Shown: positions 34,278 to 41,129 of the stretch, piece after piece
Position numbering within the stretch: position 1 is the first letter of the stretch
Layout of the letters: each line of letters begins with the position of its first letter
Source: Candidatus Dactylopiibacterium sp.
GTDB lineage: Bacteria > Pseudomonadota > Gammaproteobacteria > Burkholderiales > Rhodocyclaceae
Reading direction: 5' to 3'
DNA: 64,000 nt
Assembly: GCA_031119555.1 (NCBI GenBank)
Contig: JAVHXQ010000013.1
Location: 1-64,000 of the forward strand
Program-made: the position numbers and the translations under genes
Notes under the pieces: generated by a model
Told to the model about the DNA's origin: nothing
Database searches by the model: none
The model's input: the letters and a program-made list of their open reading frames with translations, nothing else

Positions 34278-35798
34278 TCAGGATTCTTGCCCGGCGAGCA
34301 GGCCTTGCAGCACCTCCGGAGCCGTGCTGGTGGTGAAGGCGACGCCCAATTCAGCGCACTTTCGGCGCCAGGTGGCGATCTGCTCCAGCACGTCGGTCGG
34401 GTTCCCGCCGCGCTTGCGGATCATCTCGACTTCACTCGCAAAGCCGGCCTTCACCAGCTCGGCGCAGGCATACGCTTCCTTGAGCGGATCAATCCACGGC
34501 ATGGACTGCGCGACATAGAGCGCTTCGGTTTCGGTGCCGGGCTTGAGGTCCTTCGGCATGGGCACGACACCGGAGAGGTGGGCCGCACGCACGAAGTCTT
34601 CCCAAGTCGGCACGCTGACCATGCCCACGAAATCGTCTGTCAGCACGGCGTAATTCACCCACTGCTCGACGAGTTCCTGGCGCTGGGCGGAGTATGTTCC
34701 GGCGTAGTCGCGCGCGAACGATGAATAGCTGATTCCGAAGCCTGCGGCTCCAGCCCGCAGCTGGCCCTGGCGGAATGTGATGAGGTTGGGATTCGGGCGC
34801 TTGGAATCGATGAGGCCGATCTCTTCGCCGATGCCCAGGTTATCGATGATCATCCCCGGCGACAGAGCGATCTGGCGCGGCACGGGATTGCCAGCAGCAT
34901 CCACCTGCGTGTCGGTCGGGTTTGCCATGTCCGGCGAACCCTTCTTTACGTATGCCGTAAGCATGGCCGAGATCTTTGCGGCCACGCGTTCGGACTCTTC
35001 GTAATCCTTGATGTCTTCCAGCCGCGTGATGATGCTCGCGAGCATGGAAACGCCCCGGATCTGGTGAATGCGGTCGGCATCCATCAGGTGCAAGATGCGA
35101 TCCCACGGCAAGCGCTTGAGCTGCGACGCGTCGGCGAGGACCTTGATCGCCTCGTCGGGCTGATACCGATAGACCCAGGCGGCGCGCGGCTCGCCCCAGG
35201 CGTTGCGTTCGATCCCCTGACGGATGGAGTTGCGCTGACCGTCCGACGCATCGCGGTCGAAGTCGTGCGGAATCATGTCCGCCTCGAGCAGCTCCAGCGA
35301 GTACGGCACGGGCTTGCCATGATCGAGGTACTGGACAGGGCCGATCAGACGCTGCGCGAACACCTCGCCATCGACGGCCCAGCGGCGGGCCAGCAGGCGC
35401 TGGCAATGCTCCCAGTCCCAGCGCTTCGTTACCTCGGGGCGGCGGCGCCATTCCTTGTGGGCGGCGGTCAGCGCGGCGGCATATTCCTCATGCACCGTTC
35501 CGTCGAGCCGGCGAGGCTGCGGTTCTACGCCGATGCCGGTGGCGCCGACAACGTTATTGACGAAGGTACGAATGCCGCCGCGCGCCAGGTCGTGATTCCG
35601 CTCAAGGTGCCGCGCCTGGGCGCGCAGGTTCGGGGCGCTCTTCTTGACGAGATCGTTGATGTTGCGCGCTTCGTGATGGACTTTGCGCAGGCGGGTGCGG
35701 TCTGCGCCCTCGTACATAGCCAGAACCGCGCGGGCCTGGGCGCGGCGAAGACCCATGGTCGGAGCCACGGAAGCAATGAGGCGATCCAGGGCGTTCAT
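34278..35798 (-). CDS. Portal protein (lambda type)
   Basis: A 506-residue portal of the lambda gpB family. Recognised parts: HLERNHDLARGGIRTFVNNV near the start, RRWAVDGEVFAQRL, and GISYSSFARDYAGTYSAQR toward the end. It forms the dodecameric DNA entry ring and docks terminase. The ATG at 35798 overlaps the gpW-like stop by 4 bp. It is flanked on both outer sides, together with the gpW-like gene, by identical 29-bp palindromes. Confidence 0.93.
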   Translation of the reverse strand: MNALDRLIASVAPTMGLRRAQARAVLAMYEGADRTRLRKVHHEARNINDLVKKSAPNLRAQARHLERNHDLARGGIRTFVNNVVGATGIGVEPQPRRLDGTVHEEYAAALTAAHKEWRRRPEVTKRWDWEHCQRLLARRWAVDGEVFAQRLIGPVQYLDHGKPVPYSLELLEADMIPHDFDRDASDGQRNSIRQGIERNAWGEPRAAWVYRYQPDEAIKVLADASQLKRLPWDRILHLMDADRIHQIRGVSMLASIITRLEDIKDYEESERVAAKISAMLTAYVKKGSPDMANPTDTQVDAAGNPVPRQIALSPGMIIDNLGIGEEIGLIDSKRPNPNLITFRQGQLRAGAAGFGISYSSFARDYAGTYSAQRQELVEQWVNYAVLTDDFVGMVSVPTWEDFVRAAHLSGVVPMPKDLKPGTETEALYVAQSMPWIDPLKEAYACAELVKAGFASEVEMIRKRGGNPTDVLEQIATWRRKCAELGVAFTTSTAPEVLQGLLAGQES

Positions 35799-36043
35799 CG
35801 GCGGAACCCTCCGGGCTCGCCCGAGAGGTCGGCGACCGAGTAGCTCAGCCCGCCGAAGGTCGGCGCTCCAGCCGCCGCCCCCTGCTCGGCAGCGACGCGG
35901 CGCTCCCATTCCTGCCGGCCCGCGCGGACGTTCGGCAGATCTTCATATCGCAGCTTCCTGTCGCCCAGGCTCGTTTCCTTGCCCAGCAGGAGCGCGGCTT
36001 CGGCCGCAAGGTAGGCGGCCAGCATGTCGGTGGCGGTAGTCAT
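35795..36043 (-). CDS. gpW-like head-tail joining protein
   Basis: An 82-residue protein. The N-terminal helix (MLAAYLAAEAALLLGKETSL) and RKLRYEDLPNVRAGRQEWER have the pattern of lambda gpW, which plugs the portal after packaging. The C-terminal 25 residues extend beyond the usual fold. It lies between terminase and portal, as in lambda. The ATG at 36043 is preferred over an upstream one that would overlap the palindrome. Confidence 0.82.
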   Translation of the reverse strand: MTTATDMLAAYLAAEAALLLGKETSLGDRKLRYEDLPNVRAGRQEWERRVAAEQGAAAGAPTFGGLSYSVADLSGEPGGFRR

Positions 36044-36066
36044 GCGCGCCACGCTAGAGGGGATTC

Positions 36067-36095
36067 TGTAGCAGTTACATAGTGAAACTGCTACA
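36067..36095. repeat. 29-bp palindromic repeat, copy 2
   Basis: Identical to 34239-34267. It sits in the gap between the gpW-like gene (leftward) and the rightward HEPN-like gene, 24 bp upstream of the gpW-like ATG. Together the two copies bracket the gpW-portal unit. Confidence 0.85.
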
Positions 36096-36153
36096 GATTG
36101 CACGGCGCCTCATTGATCATTCTTGTAGGCTCACCCACAAAATGGAGGTTGCC

Positions 36154-36624
36154 ATGCAAGAGGCTCCAGGCCAAACGAATGCCCTTGGCCTTGTCCGCTA
36201 CGCCCACGACTATTTTGATGCCTCGCGGCTCGTAGATAACCATTACTGCAAAAAGGACGGCTACGAGCTGGTCTCTCCAATGCCCGCCCTGTTTCTAATG
36301 GGGCAGGCTATTGAGCTGGCGTTTAAGGCATACCTGCTTCACAAGGGTGTTTCTCTCGAGGATTTGCGGAGTAGGCGGTATGGCCACAATCTGCAATCGT
36401 GCAGACGCGAATCACGAGAACGCGGGCTTGATGAATTGCTTGAATCCAACGAATGGGAAGACGGTGCAGTCGATTCCCTTAACGAGCTGTACTGGAAAAA
36501 AAGGCTCAATTACATTGAGACCGGCCCCGTCGGCATTCCTGCGTATGGTCATCTAGAGTCGTTTTGCAAGAAGCTGATTCACGCTGTTTCCGGCGAAGTT
36601 GTATATACCCAATTCAACAGATAG
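36154..36624 (+). CDS. HEPN-like accessory protein inserted in the late operon
   Basis: A 156-residue protein encoded against the direction of the surrounding late genes, with visibly lower GC. It has a helical bundle pattern: LVRYAHDYFDASRLV, then LMGQAIELAFKAYLL, then RSRRYGHNLQSC. The last fits the R-x4-6-H signature and GHxL context of HEPN domains, which include RNases and toxin-antitoxin or defence proteins. The ATG at 36154 follows GGAGG. It is a typical moron and could confer superinfection exclusion; this is inference. Confidence 0.7.
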   Translation: MQEAPGQTNALGLVRYAHDYFDASRLVDNHYCKKDGYELVSPMPALFLMGQAIELAFKAYLLHKGVSLEDLRSRRYGHNLQSCRRESRERGLDELLESNEWEDGAVDSLNELYWKKRLNYIETGPVGIPAYGHLESFCKKLIHAVSGEVVYTQFNR

Positions 36625-36630
36625 CCAGAG

Positions 36631-36927
36631 CTACTTCAGGTATCGATACACCGTCGTCCGATGCAACCCGTACCGCGCCGCGAGTTCGTTGTGGTTATGC
36701 CCGGTGAATTCGCTGCGCACCCGATTGCGGATCTGCTCGCGCGCCGGGGCGACGGCGCCGATGTAGAGATAGGTTCCGCCGCGCTGCTCGCTGGCCCGCA
36801 TGAGTACGTTCTGCGCCAGGCGGCAGGCGTCCTGTTCGCTGAACCCGGCCTCTTCGCGCAGCGCGGTCGTGAGCAGGCCCATGAGCGTGATCTCGGCATC
36901 GGCCTGCAGGGCGGTCTTTCGGTTCAT
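36631..36927 (-). CDS. Mor/C-family transcription activator
   Basis: A 98-residue protein matching the Mor activator family of Mu: a helical dimerisation half, the short beta strand near GGTYLYIG, and a C-terminal helix-turn-helix in FTGHNHNELAARYGLHRTTVYRYL. Mor and C switch on middle and late Mu transcription. Here the gene is inside the late operon, overlapping the terminase stop (ATGA), so it may act as a late positive feedback regulator. Confidence 0.85.
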   Translation of the reverse strand: MNRKTALQADAEITLMGLLTTALREEAGFSEQDACRLAQNVLMRASEQRGGTYLYIGAVAPAREQIRNRVRSEFTGHNHNELAARYGLHRTTVYRYLK

Positions 36928-39014
36928 AGGCGGCTACTCCAGTCGCTGGTGCCAAGTGCGGGATTTGATGGGGCTGGCCGGACTGGCACAGCAGCAGGTG
37001 CAGGCGTCTGCACGGCGGGCGGGGCGGTGGGCGCAGCCGCCTGCGGTTGAGGTGCCGGCGGCGGCGGGGCGGCAAACAGGTCTGCCGTGCGCACGGCATC
37101 CTCCAGGCGGCGCCACATGGCGTCGGTGTAGGTATCGACGTTGAGCATCGCGAAGGCGAACTCGATCATCACGAAGCAGTCGAGGACTTCGTTACGCGCG
37201 CGGATCTTTACCCAGCGCGACTGTTCGCCTTGGGCGGTCTTCTGCAGAAGGCGCTGCTCGGCAGTGAGCTGCTCGTAAAACTCTTCGGTCAGCTCAGATG
37301 AGAAGTGCTGGAAGCCGCCGCCGGGGCGGGTGATCTGCAGGCGACCATGGATGAGATCCTTCGCGGTGTCCGTGCCAATCTCGTACAGCTTTACGCCGCG
37401 CTTGATGACGCGCCCATTCCAGTTCACGTCCTGATAACGAGGGCGCCCCTTGACGGGAAGGCCATAACGGTTGGCGCCACGAACTGCGAAGACGCGGCGG
37501 TTCTCACGCACACGGCAGAAGTTATAGACCTGGTGCGTGAAGTGCCCGCCGGTATCGATGGCGACCGCTTCGAGCTTGAACTGCATGCCGCTCGCGTGGG
37601 TGAATGTGCTCAGAAGGTAAGCGTCCAGCTTCGCCCAGTCGCGCTCATCTGCAGGGTTCGCGTCAAGTTTGACGTGATCGACCACCCAGTCTTCGCTATC
37701 GCGGCCGCGCGCTTTCACGACGATCTCAAACCATCGATCCTGCACATCCACCGAGGCAGCGAGGATCAGCCCGCCCATGGGAATGGTGCGCAACCCATAG
37801 GGCTCAGCGCGGGCGGCGAGCTTGCCACCTTCGGTCTTTTCGCCGCGCAGCTCCCAGGTGGCGCCGCGCGTGGTGTTGGTCCAGGTCTGCAGGTCGGCCG
37901 TGTCGCCACGCTTGGCCTTGACCATGGCGTTGAGGTAGTCGCGCAGGATGCCCGACCACTGCACGGCCGGTGAGTATGCGGACCACAAATCATCGAAGGC
38001 GACATGGCGTGGCGTGGGCAGGCGTTCGCCGGTCGGGGCGTAGAACTCCGGATACCCGTCCGCATCAACGACCAGACGCACGCCGGCATCGGTGCGCCAC
38101 TCCCCTTGGGCCTCGATCGTCACGAACTCGGCTTGCGTGTAGAGCACGTGGCATTCCGGGTTCGGGCAGAGCTGCTTGATGGTCTCGCTGGTCGCATCGA
38201 TGTCCGCCATCTGCGTCCACTTCATACCGTGGGGGGTGTCCTGGTCGCCCCATTCCAACGGGTGCATGTGCCCGCACGTGGGGCATGGCACGTGACGCCG
38301 AAAAACGTACTGAGCCTCCTCGACGCGCTTCGAGATCTGGCACGAGTGCTGTTCTTTCGGCGTGCTGCCACAGATCATCTTGGGAAATGACGCGCCCTCA
38401 ATCCGCTTGCGAGCCAGGGCCCAGGCCGAGCCTTCCTTCTCGATGTTCTGATCGAAGCCGGAGATTTCATCCAGAACAGCATCGTCCACACTGATCCGGC
38501 GGTAGTTCTTTGCGGCCTTGCCGCCACGCAGATGCACGGTGCAGCCGAGCATCATTTTCTGCTTGAGCGTGTTGGCCTTGTTCTTTGCGAGGTTCTCAGG
38601 GAACACGTCCCGCATGCAGATCACATCACGCAGCATGGGTTCGAATTCCGTTTTGACGAACTCGTCACGGTCTTCGTCTGTCGGCTGCCAGATGGCGACG
38701 TTGCGGCGCTTGTGGTGGAGCTTGTACGCCGTATGCGCGAGCAGCATCTTCGTATAGCCCACGCGCGCGGATTTCTTGACGTCGACCTCTTCAATGTCAT
38801 CGAACCCCATGCAGGCCAGAATCGCCGGCTGGAAACTCCAGGGCTTCCAGCGCTGTTCGACGTAGCTTGATTCGGCCGACAGGTAGAAGTTCTCATCCGC
38901 CCACCGCGGCAGACTGATCGGGGCCGGCACGGCAAACGCAGCCAGGCCGTTCGCAAGCGATTGCTCTACCGCCGCGATTTGCTCCGCATCGAACGGCAAA
39001 CCCATTGCCCCCAT
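36924..39014 (-). CDS. Terminase large subunit (gpA type)
   Basis: A 696-residue packaging motor and nuclease of the lambda gpA family. Characteristic parts are WSFQPAILACMGFDDIEEVDV, KSARVGYTKMLLAHTAY (ATPase Walker A region of gpA type), AVLDEISGFD (Walker B region), a zinc-binding CPTCGHMH near residue 252, and a C-terminal nuclease domain. A gpA-type motor implies cohesive-end (cos) packaging. The ATG overlaps the small subunit stop (TGATG); the fourth codon is an alternative start. Confidence 0.95.
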   Translation of the reverse strand: MGAMGLPFDAEQIAAVEQSLANGLAAFAVPAPISLPRWADENFYLSAESSYVEQRWKPWSFQPAILACMGFDDIEEVDVKKSARVGYTKMLLAHTAYKLHHKRRNVAIWQPTDEDRDEFVKTEFEPMLRDVICMRDVFPENLAKNKANTLKQKMMLGCTVHLRGGKAAKNYRRISVDDAVLDEISGFDQNIEKEGSAWALARKRIEGASFPKMICGSTPKEQHSCQISKRVEEAQYVFRRHVPCPTCGHMHPLEWGDQDTPHGMKWTQMADIDATSETIKQLCPNPECHVLYTQAEFVTIEAQGEWRTDAGVRLVVDADGYPEFYAPTGERLPTPRHVAFDDLWSAYSPAVQWSGILRDYLNAMVKAKRGDTADLQTWTNTTRGATWELRGEKTEGGKLAARAEPYGLRTIPMGGLILAASVDVQDRWFEIVVKARGRDSEDWVVDHVKLDANPADERDWAKLDAYLLSTFTHASGMQFKLEAVAIDTGGHFTHQVYNFCRVRENRRVFAVRGANRYGLPVKGRPRYQDVNWNGRVIKRGVKLYEIGTDTAKDLIHGRLQITRPGGGFQHFSSELTEEFYEQLTAEQRLLQKTAQGEQSRWVKIRARNEVLDCFVMIEFAFAMLNVDTYTDAMWRRLEDAVRTADLFAAPPPPAPQPQAAAPTAPPAVQTPAPAAVPVRPAPSNPALGTSDWSSRL

Positions 39015-39694
39015 CAGACCGACTCCTCCGGGTCCACCTCATCGTCGTCCTGGTCGGCATCGGTCAGCACGTCGGCAAGTCGCATCTTCGCGACAGCATT
39101 ACGTGCGTCCGCAATCACGCCCGCCACGTAATCCAGATCCTCCGACCGGTAGCCGGTGCGCTTGCGCAGCGCGGGCACAATCGCCTCAAGCTGTGCGCAG
39201 ACCTTGGGTGCAGTTGCCGCAAGGACCTGCTCAAGCAGGGAGCGCGGCATCAGCTCGCCGCGCGTAACGGCGTTCTGCATCGCGATCTTCTCGCGCTGCT
39301 CCCGTGCCAGCAGCGCCCGCTCGGTCGTGAGCTCGACGCCGCCCGAAGAGGCCCGGCCTGCGGCTTCCTCGCGAAGCTTCTTCAGGTAGCGCACGCGCAG
39401 ATCGTCCAGCGGCACTGCGCGATGATCCACACCCCATTCGGAGAGCAGCTCGCGCAGCCGGCGATCCGAAATATCCAGGTGCGCCGCGATCTCCGCTTGC
39501 GTGTACGTCCGCTGCGCGCGCAGCGAGTCTTCGCGCAGGTGCGCGATGTAGGCCGGCACCACAGCGGACAGCGAGTAACGGCCGGCCTGCGCAGCAGGCA
39601 CCACGCCTACGCTCGCGAGCGATTCCAGCTCGCCCACGAAAAGGCCCAGGAGAGAAGCCGCGACCTCCGGCGTGACGAGATCCGGGGTCGTCAT
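39014..39694 (-). CDS. Terminase small subunit (Nu1-like)
   Basis: A 226-residue DNA-binding packaging protein. A helix-turn-helix is seen in YTQAEIAAHLDISDRRLREL near residue 70, followed by a long helical segment (RVRYLKKLREEAAGR) and a C-terminal part that would contact gpA. The order small then large subunit, coupled, is typical. The ATG at 39694 overlaps the previous stop (ATGA). Confidence 0.85.
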   Translation of the reverse strand: MTTPDLVTPEVAASLLGLFVGELESLASVGVVPAAQAGRYSLSAVVPAYIAHLREDSLRAQRTYTQAEIAAHLDISDRRLRELLSEWGVDHRAVPLDDLRVRYLKKLREEAAGRASSGGVELTTERALLAREQREKIAMQNAVTRGELMPRSLLEQVLAATAPKVCAQLEAIVPALRKRTGYRSEDLDYVAGVIADARNAVAKMRLADVLTDADQDDDEVDPEESV

Positions 39695-39924
39695 GCGCAC
39701 GCTCCCGGTCCCGCAAACCCGCCGACGCGATTGCGCGCGCGCCCAATGCCGGCCAACCCGCCCCACTGCAGCGGACCGGAACCCCCTTGGCGCGCCCGAT
39801 TCAGTACTGACTTCTTGCGGTCTTTTAGCGCCTCACGGGGTGGGGCCTGGGGAGGACCCGCGAAGGGCGAGAGGCCTTGTGCGGCGCGCATGAACGCGGT
39901 CCAGGAATTTCGCGGCGCGGTCAT
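39691..39924 (-). CDS. Small phage protein upstream of terminase
   Basis: A 77-residue, glycine/arginine-rich protein (TAPRNSWTAFMRAAQGLSPF at the start) of unknown family, coupled to both neighbours by 4-bp overlaps, which supports its being a real gene. It may be a head or packaging accessory. No domain can be named. Confidence 0.6.
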   Translation of the reverse strand: MTAPRNSWTAFMRAAQGLSPFAGPPQAPPREALKDRKKSVLNRARQGGSGPLQWGGLAGIGRARNRVGGFAGPGACA

Positions 39925-40550
39925 GACTTGATCCACCCGCCTGCCGCCGAGCGCTTGTGCCGGGCGAAGTTCACCGCGAAGCGCTCCCGCATGACCCGGC
40001 GCACGAGCTCGTTGATGCGGCGCGTGTTGAACATCGACGGGATACCAATCGTGGTCTTGGCCTCGATGGGGTAGCGCGACTTGCCCACCCGCTCAAAGAC
40101 GGCGGTGCCGCCTGATTTCTTGTTCGTCGCGATGAACGCGTTGCGGATCATCTTTGCGCTGCCCTTGCGCTTGATCTTCACGCGCAGCACGTTCTGTGTG
40201 CCGTCACGCTTGCGGCGGCGCGCCTGCGCCAATGACACCTTGTTCTCGACGAAGGCGATCAGGTTCATCGAGCGGCCCTCGCGCTTATTGCGCAGGTTGC
40301 TGGCGCTGAGTTCCACCTCGAGACGCAGCGTGCCTTTGCTCGTGCGTGCGTGCGTGACGGTCAGGTTGTTGTAGGCCTTCTCGCGCGTGACCGCGAACTC
40401 ACGGCTGATCTCGCGGGCCATCTGCGTGCGCCCCTGGTCGATGGTGTTGTTGAGCGCACGCGCCACCACCTTGTCGGCCACGCGCTGCGGCAGCGCTTCC
40501 AGCTCCCGGAAGAGCGAGCCGAACTCGACGCGCATGTTCATCTGGATCAT
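39921..40550 (-). CDS. Minor tail protein Z-like
   Basis: A 209-residue basic protein resembling prophage minor tail protein Z: ARALNNTIDQGRTQMAREIS, then TREKAYNNLTVTHA and a basic region (SLAQARRRKRDGTQNVLRVK). In lambda gpZ acts late in tail maturation and DNA positioning. Its place before terminase, away from the tail block, is unusual for lambda but seen in mosaic phages. The ATG at 40550 overlaps the upstream stop. Confidence 0.82.
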   Translation of the reverse strand: MIQMNMRVEFGSLFRELEALPQRVADKVVARALNNTIDQGRTQMAREISREFAVTREKAYNNLTVTHARTSKGTLRLEVELSASNLRNKREGRSMNLIAFVENKVSLAQARRRKRDGTQNVLRVKIKRKGSAKMIRNAFIATNKKSGGTAVFERVGKSRYPIEAKTTIGIPSMFNTRRINELVRRVMRERFAVNFARHKRSAAGGWIKS

Positions 40551-40846
40551 GCGTTGCCCCCGTAGTAGTTGATGAGGCGCGGGCTCTGGTCGCACTCGGC
40601 CTGCCACCGGGCCAGCGCCTGGGATTTGTCGGCATCGTGACGGGCGTCCTGTGCAGCAATCGCCCGGCCCGCCGCCGCATCCAGCACGCCTTCCCAGTGC
40701 GCGATGCCTGCGGCGTCGCCCTGGGCATGCAGCGTGCGGATCGTCGTGCCCAGCTGAGCGAGGTCCGCCTCGCTCCAGCCCTCTTCAGCCAGCACGGGCG
40801 CCGCCGTGCGGAACAGCGTGCGCAACTGCTCGATGGGCCTTTGCAT
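40547..40846 (-). CDS. Small helical phage protein
   Basis: A 99-residue, helical, slightly acidic protein of unknown family (PIEQLRTLFRTAAPVLAEEG at the start; ending in LINYYGGNA). The ATG at 40846 has GGGAG at good spacing. The frame stays open upstream through the iteron array, but that part encodes only repeat-derived MEGMEG/HTFHTF strings, so the start is placed after it. It is the first gene after the array. Confidence 0.7.
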   Translation of the reverse strand: MQRPIEQLRTLFRTAAPVLAEEGWSEADLAQLGTTIRTLHAQGDAAGIAHWEGVLDAAAGRAIAAQDARHDADKSQALARWQAECDQSPRLINYYGGNA

Positions 40847-40859
40847 TGCATTCTCCCGA

Positions 40860-40942
40860 GGTGTGGAAGGTATGGAGCAGGTCTGGAAGGCCGAAACCCT
40901 TGTGTGGCGGGCTTCTTCCATACCTTCCATACCTTCCATACT
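40860..40942. repeat. Iteron module A: 3 + 3 inverted 9-bp repeats
   Basis: Three GGTATGGAA-type units (40860-40868, 40869-40877, 40880-40888, two with changes), a 27-bp core, then three inverted units TTCCATACC (40916-40924, 40925-40933, 40934-40942). The core shares CCCTTGT-N3-GCGGG with module B. The symmetry allows a long hairpin or cooperative protein binding. Confidence 0.9.
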
Positions 40943-40954
40943 GAAAATGAGTTG

Positions 40955-41031
40955 GTGTGCGCGCGTATACGCGCATGCGCGCGCCTGCCCACGCTCGTGC
41001 ATACGTGTGCACGCACGGGTGCGCACGCACG
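40955..41031. repeat. Alternating purine-pyrimidine tracts between iteron modules
   Basis: A perfect 30-base purine-pyrimidine alternation runs from 40955 to 40984, with two further runs at 40996-41017 and 41019-41031. Such tracts can adopt Z-DNA or extrude cruciforms under supercoiling. They lie in the centre of the repeat region. Confidence 0.75.
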
Positions 41032-41038
41032 AGGGATA

Positions 41039-41119
41039 GGTATGGAAGGTATGGAAGGTATGGAAAACGCCCTTGTAGAGCGGGTTTCCAGCTTCCATAC
41101 GTTCCACACCTTCCATACC
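41039..41119. repeat. Iteron module B: 3 + 3 inverted 9-bp repeats
   Basis: Three perfect GGTATGGAA units (41039-41065), a 27-bp core with CCCTTGT-N3-GCGGG, then TTCCATACG, TTCCACACC and TTCCATACC (41093-41119). It has the same plan as module A, 179 bp away, and ends 11 bp from the stop of the VapE-type replication gene. Confidence 0.9.
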
Positions 41120-41129
41120 TCGCGTCATG

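Noticed and set aside
40860-41119. CRISPR array or a repeat protein (MEGMEG / HTFHTF strings)
   Set aside because: The 9-bp units are contiguous and inverted around cores, with no spacers. The open frames through them are by-products of the 9-bp repeat length.
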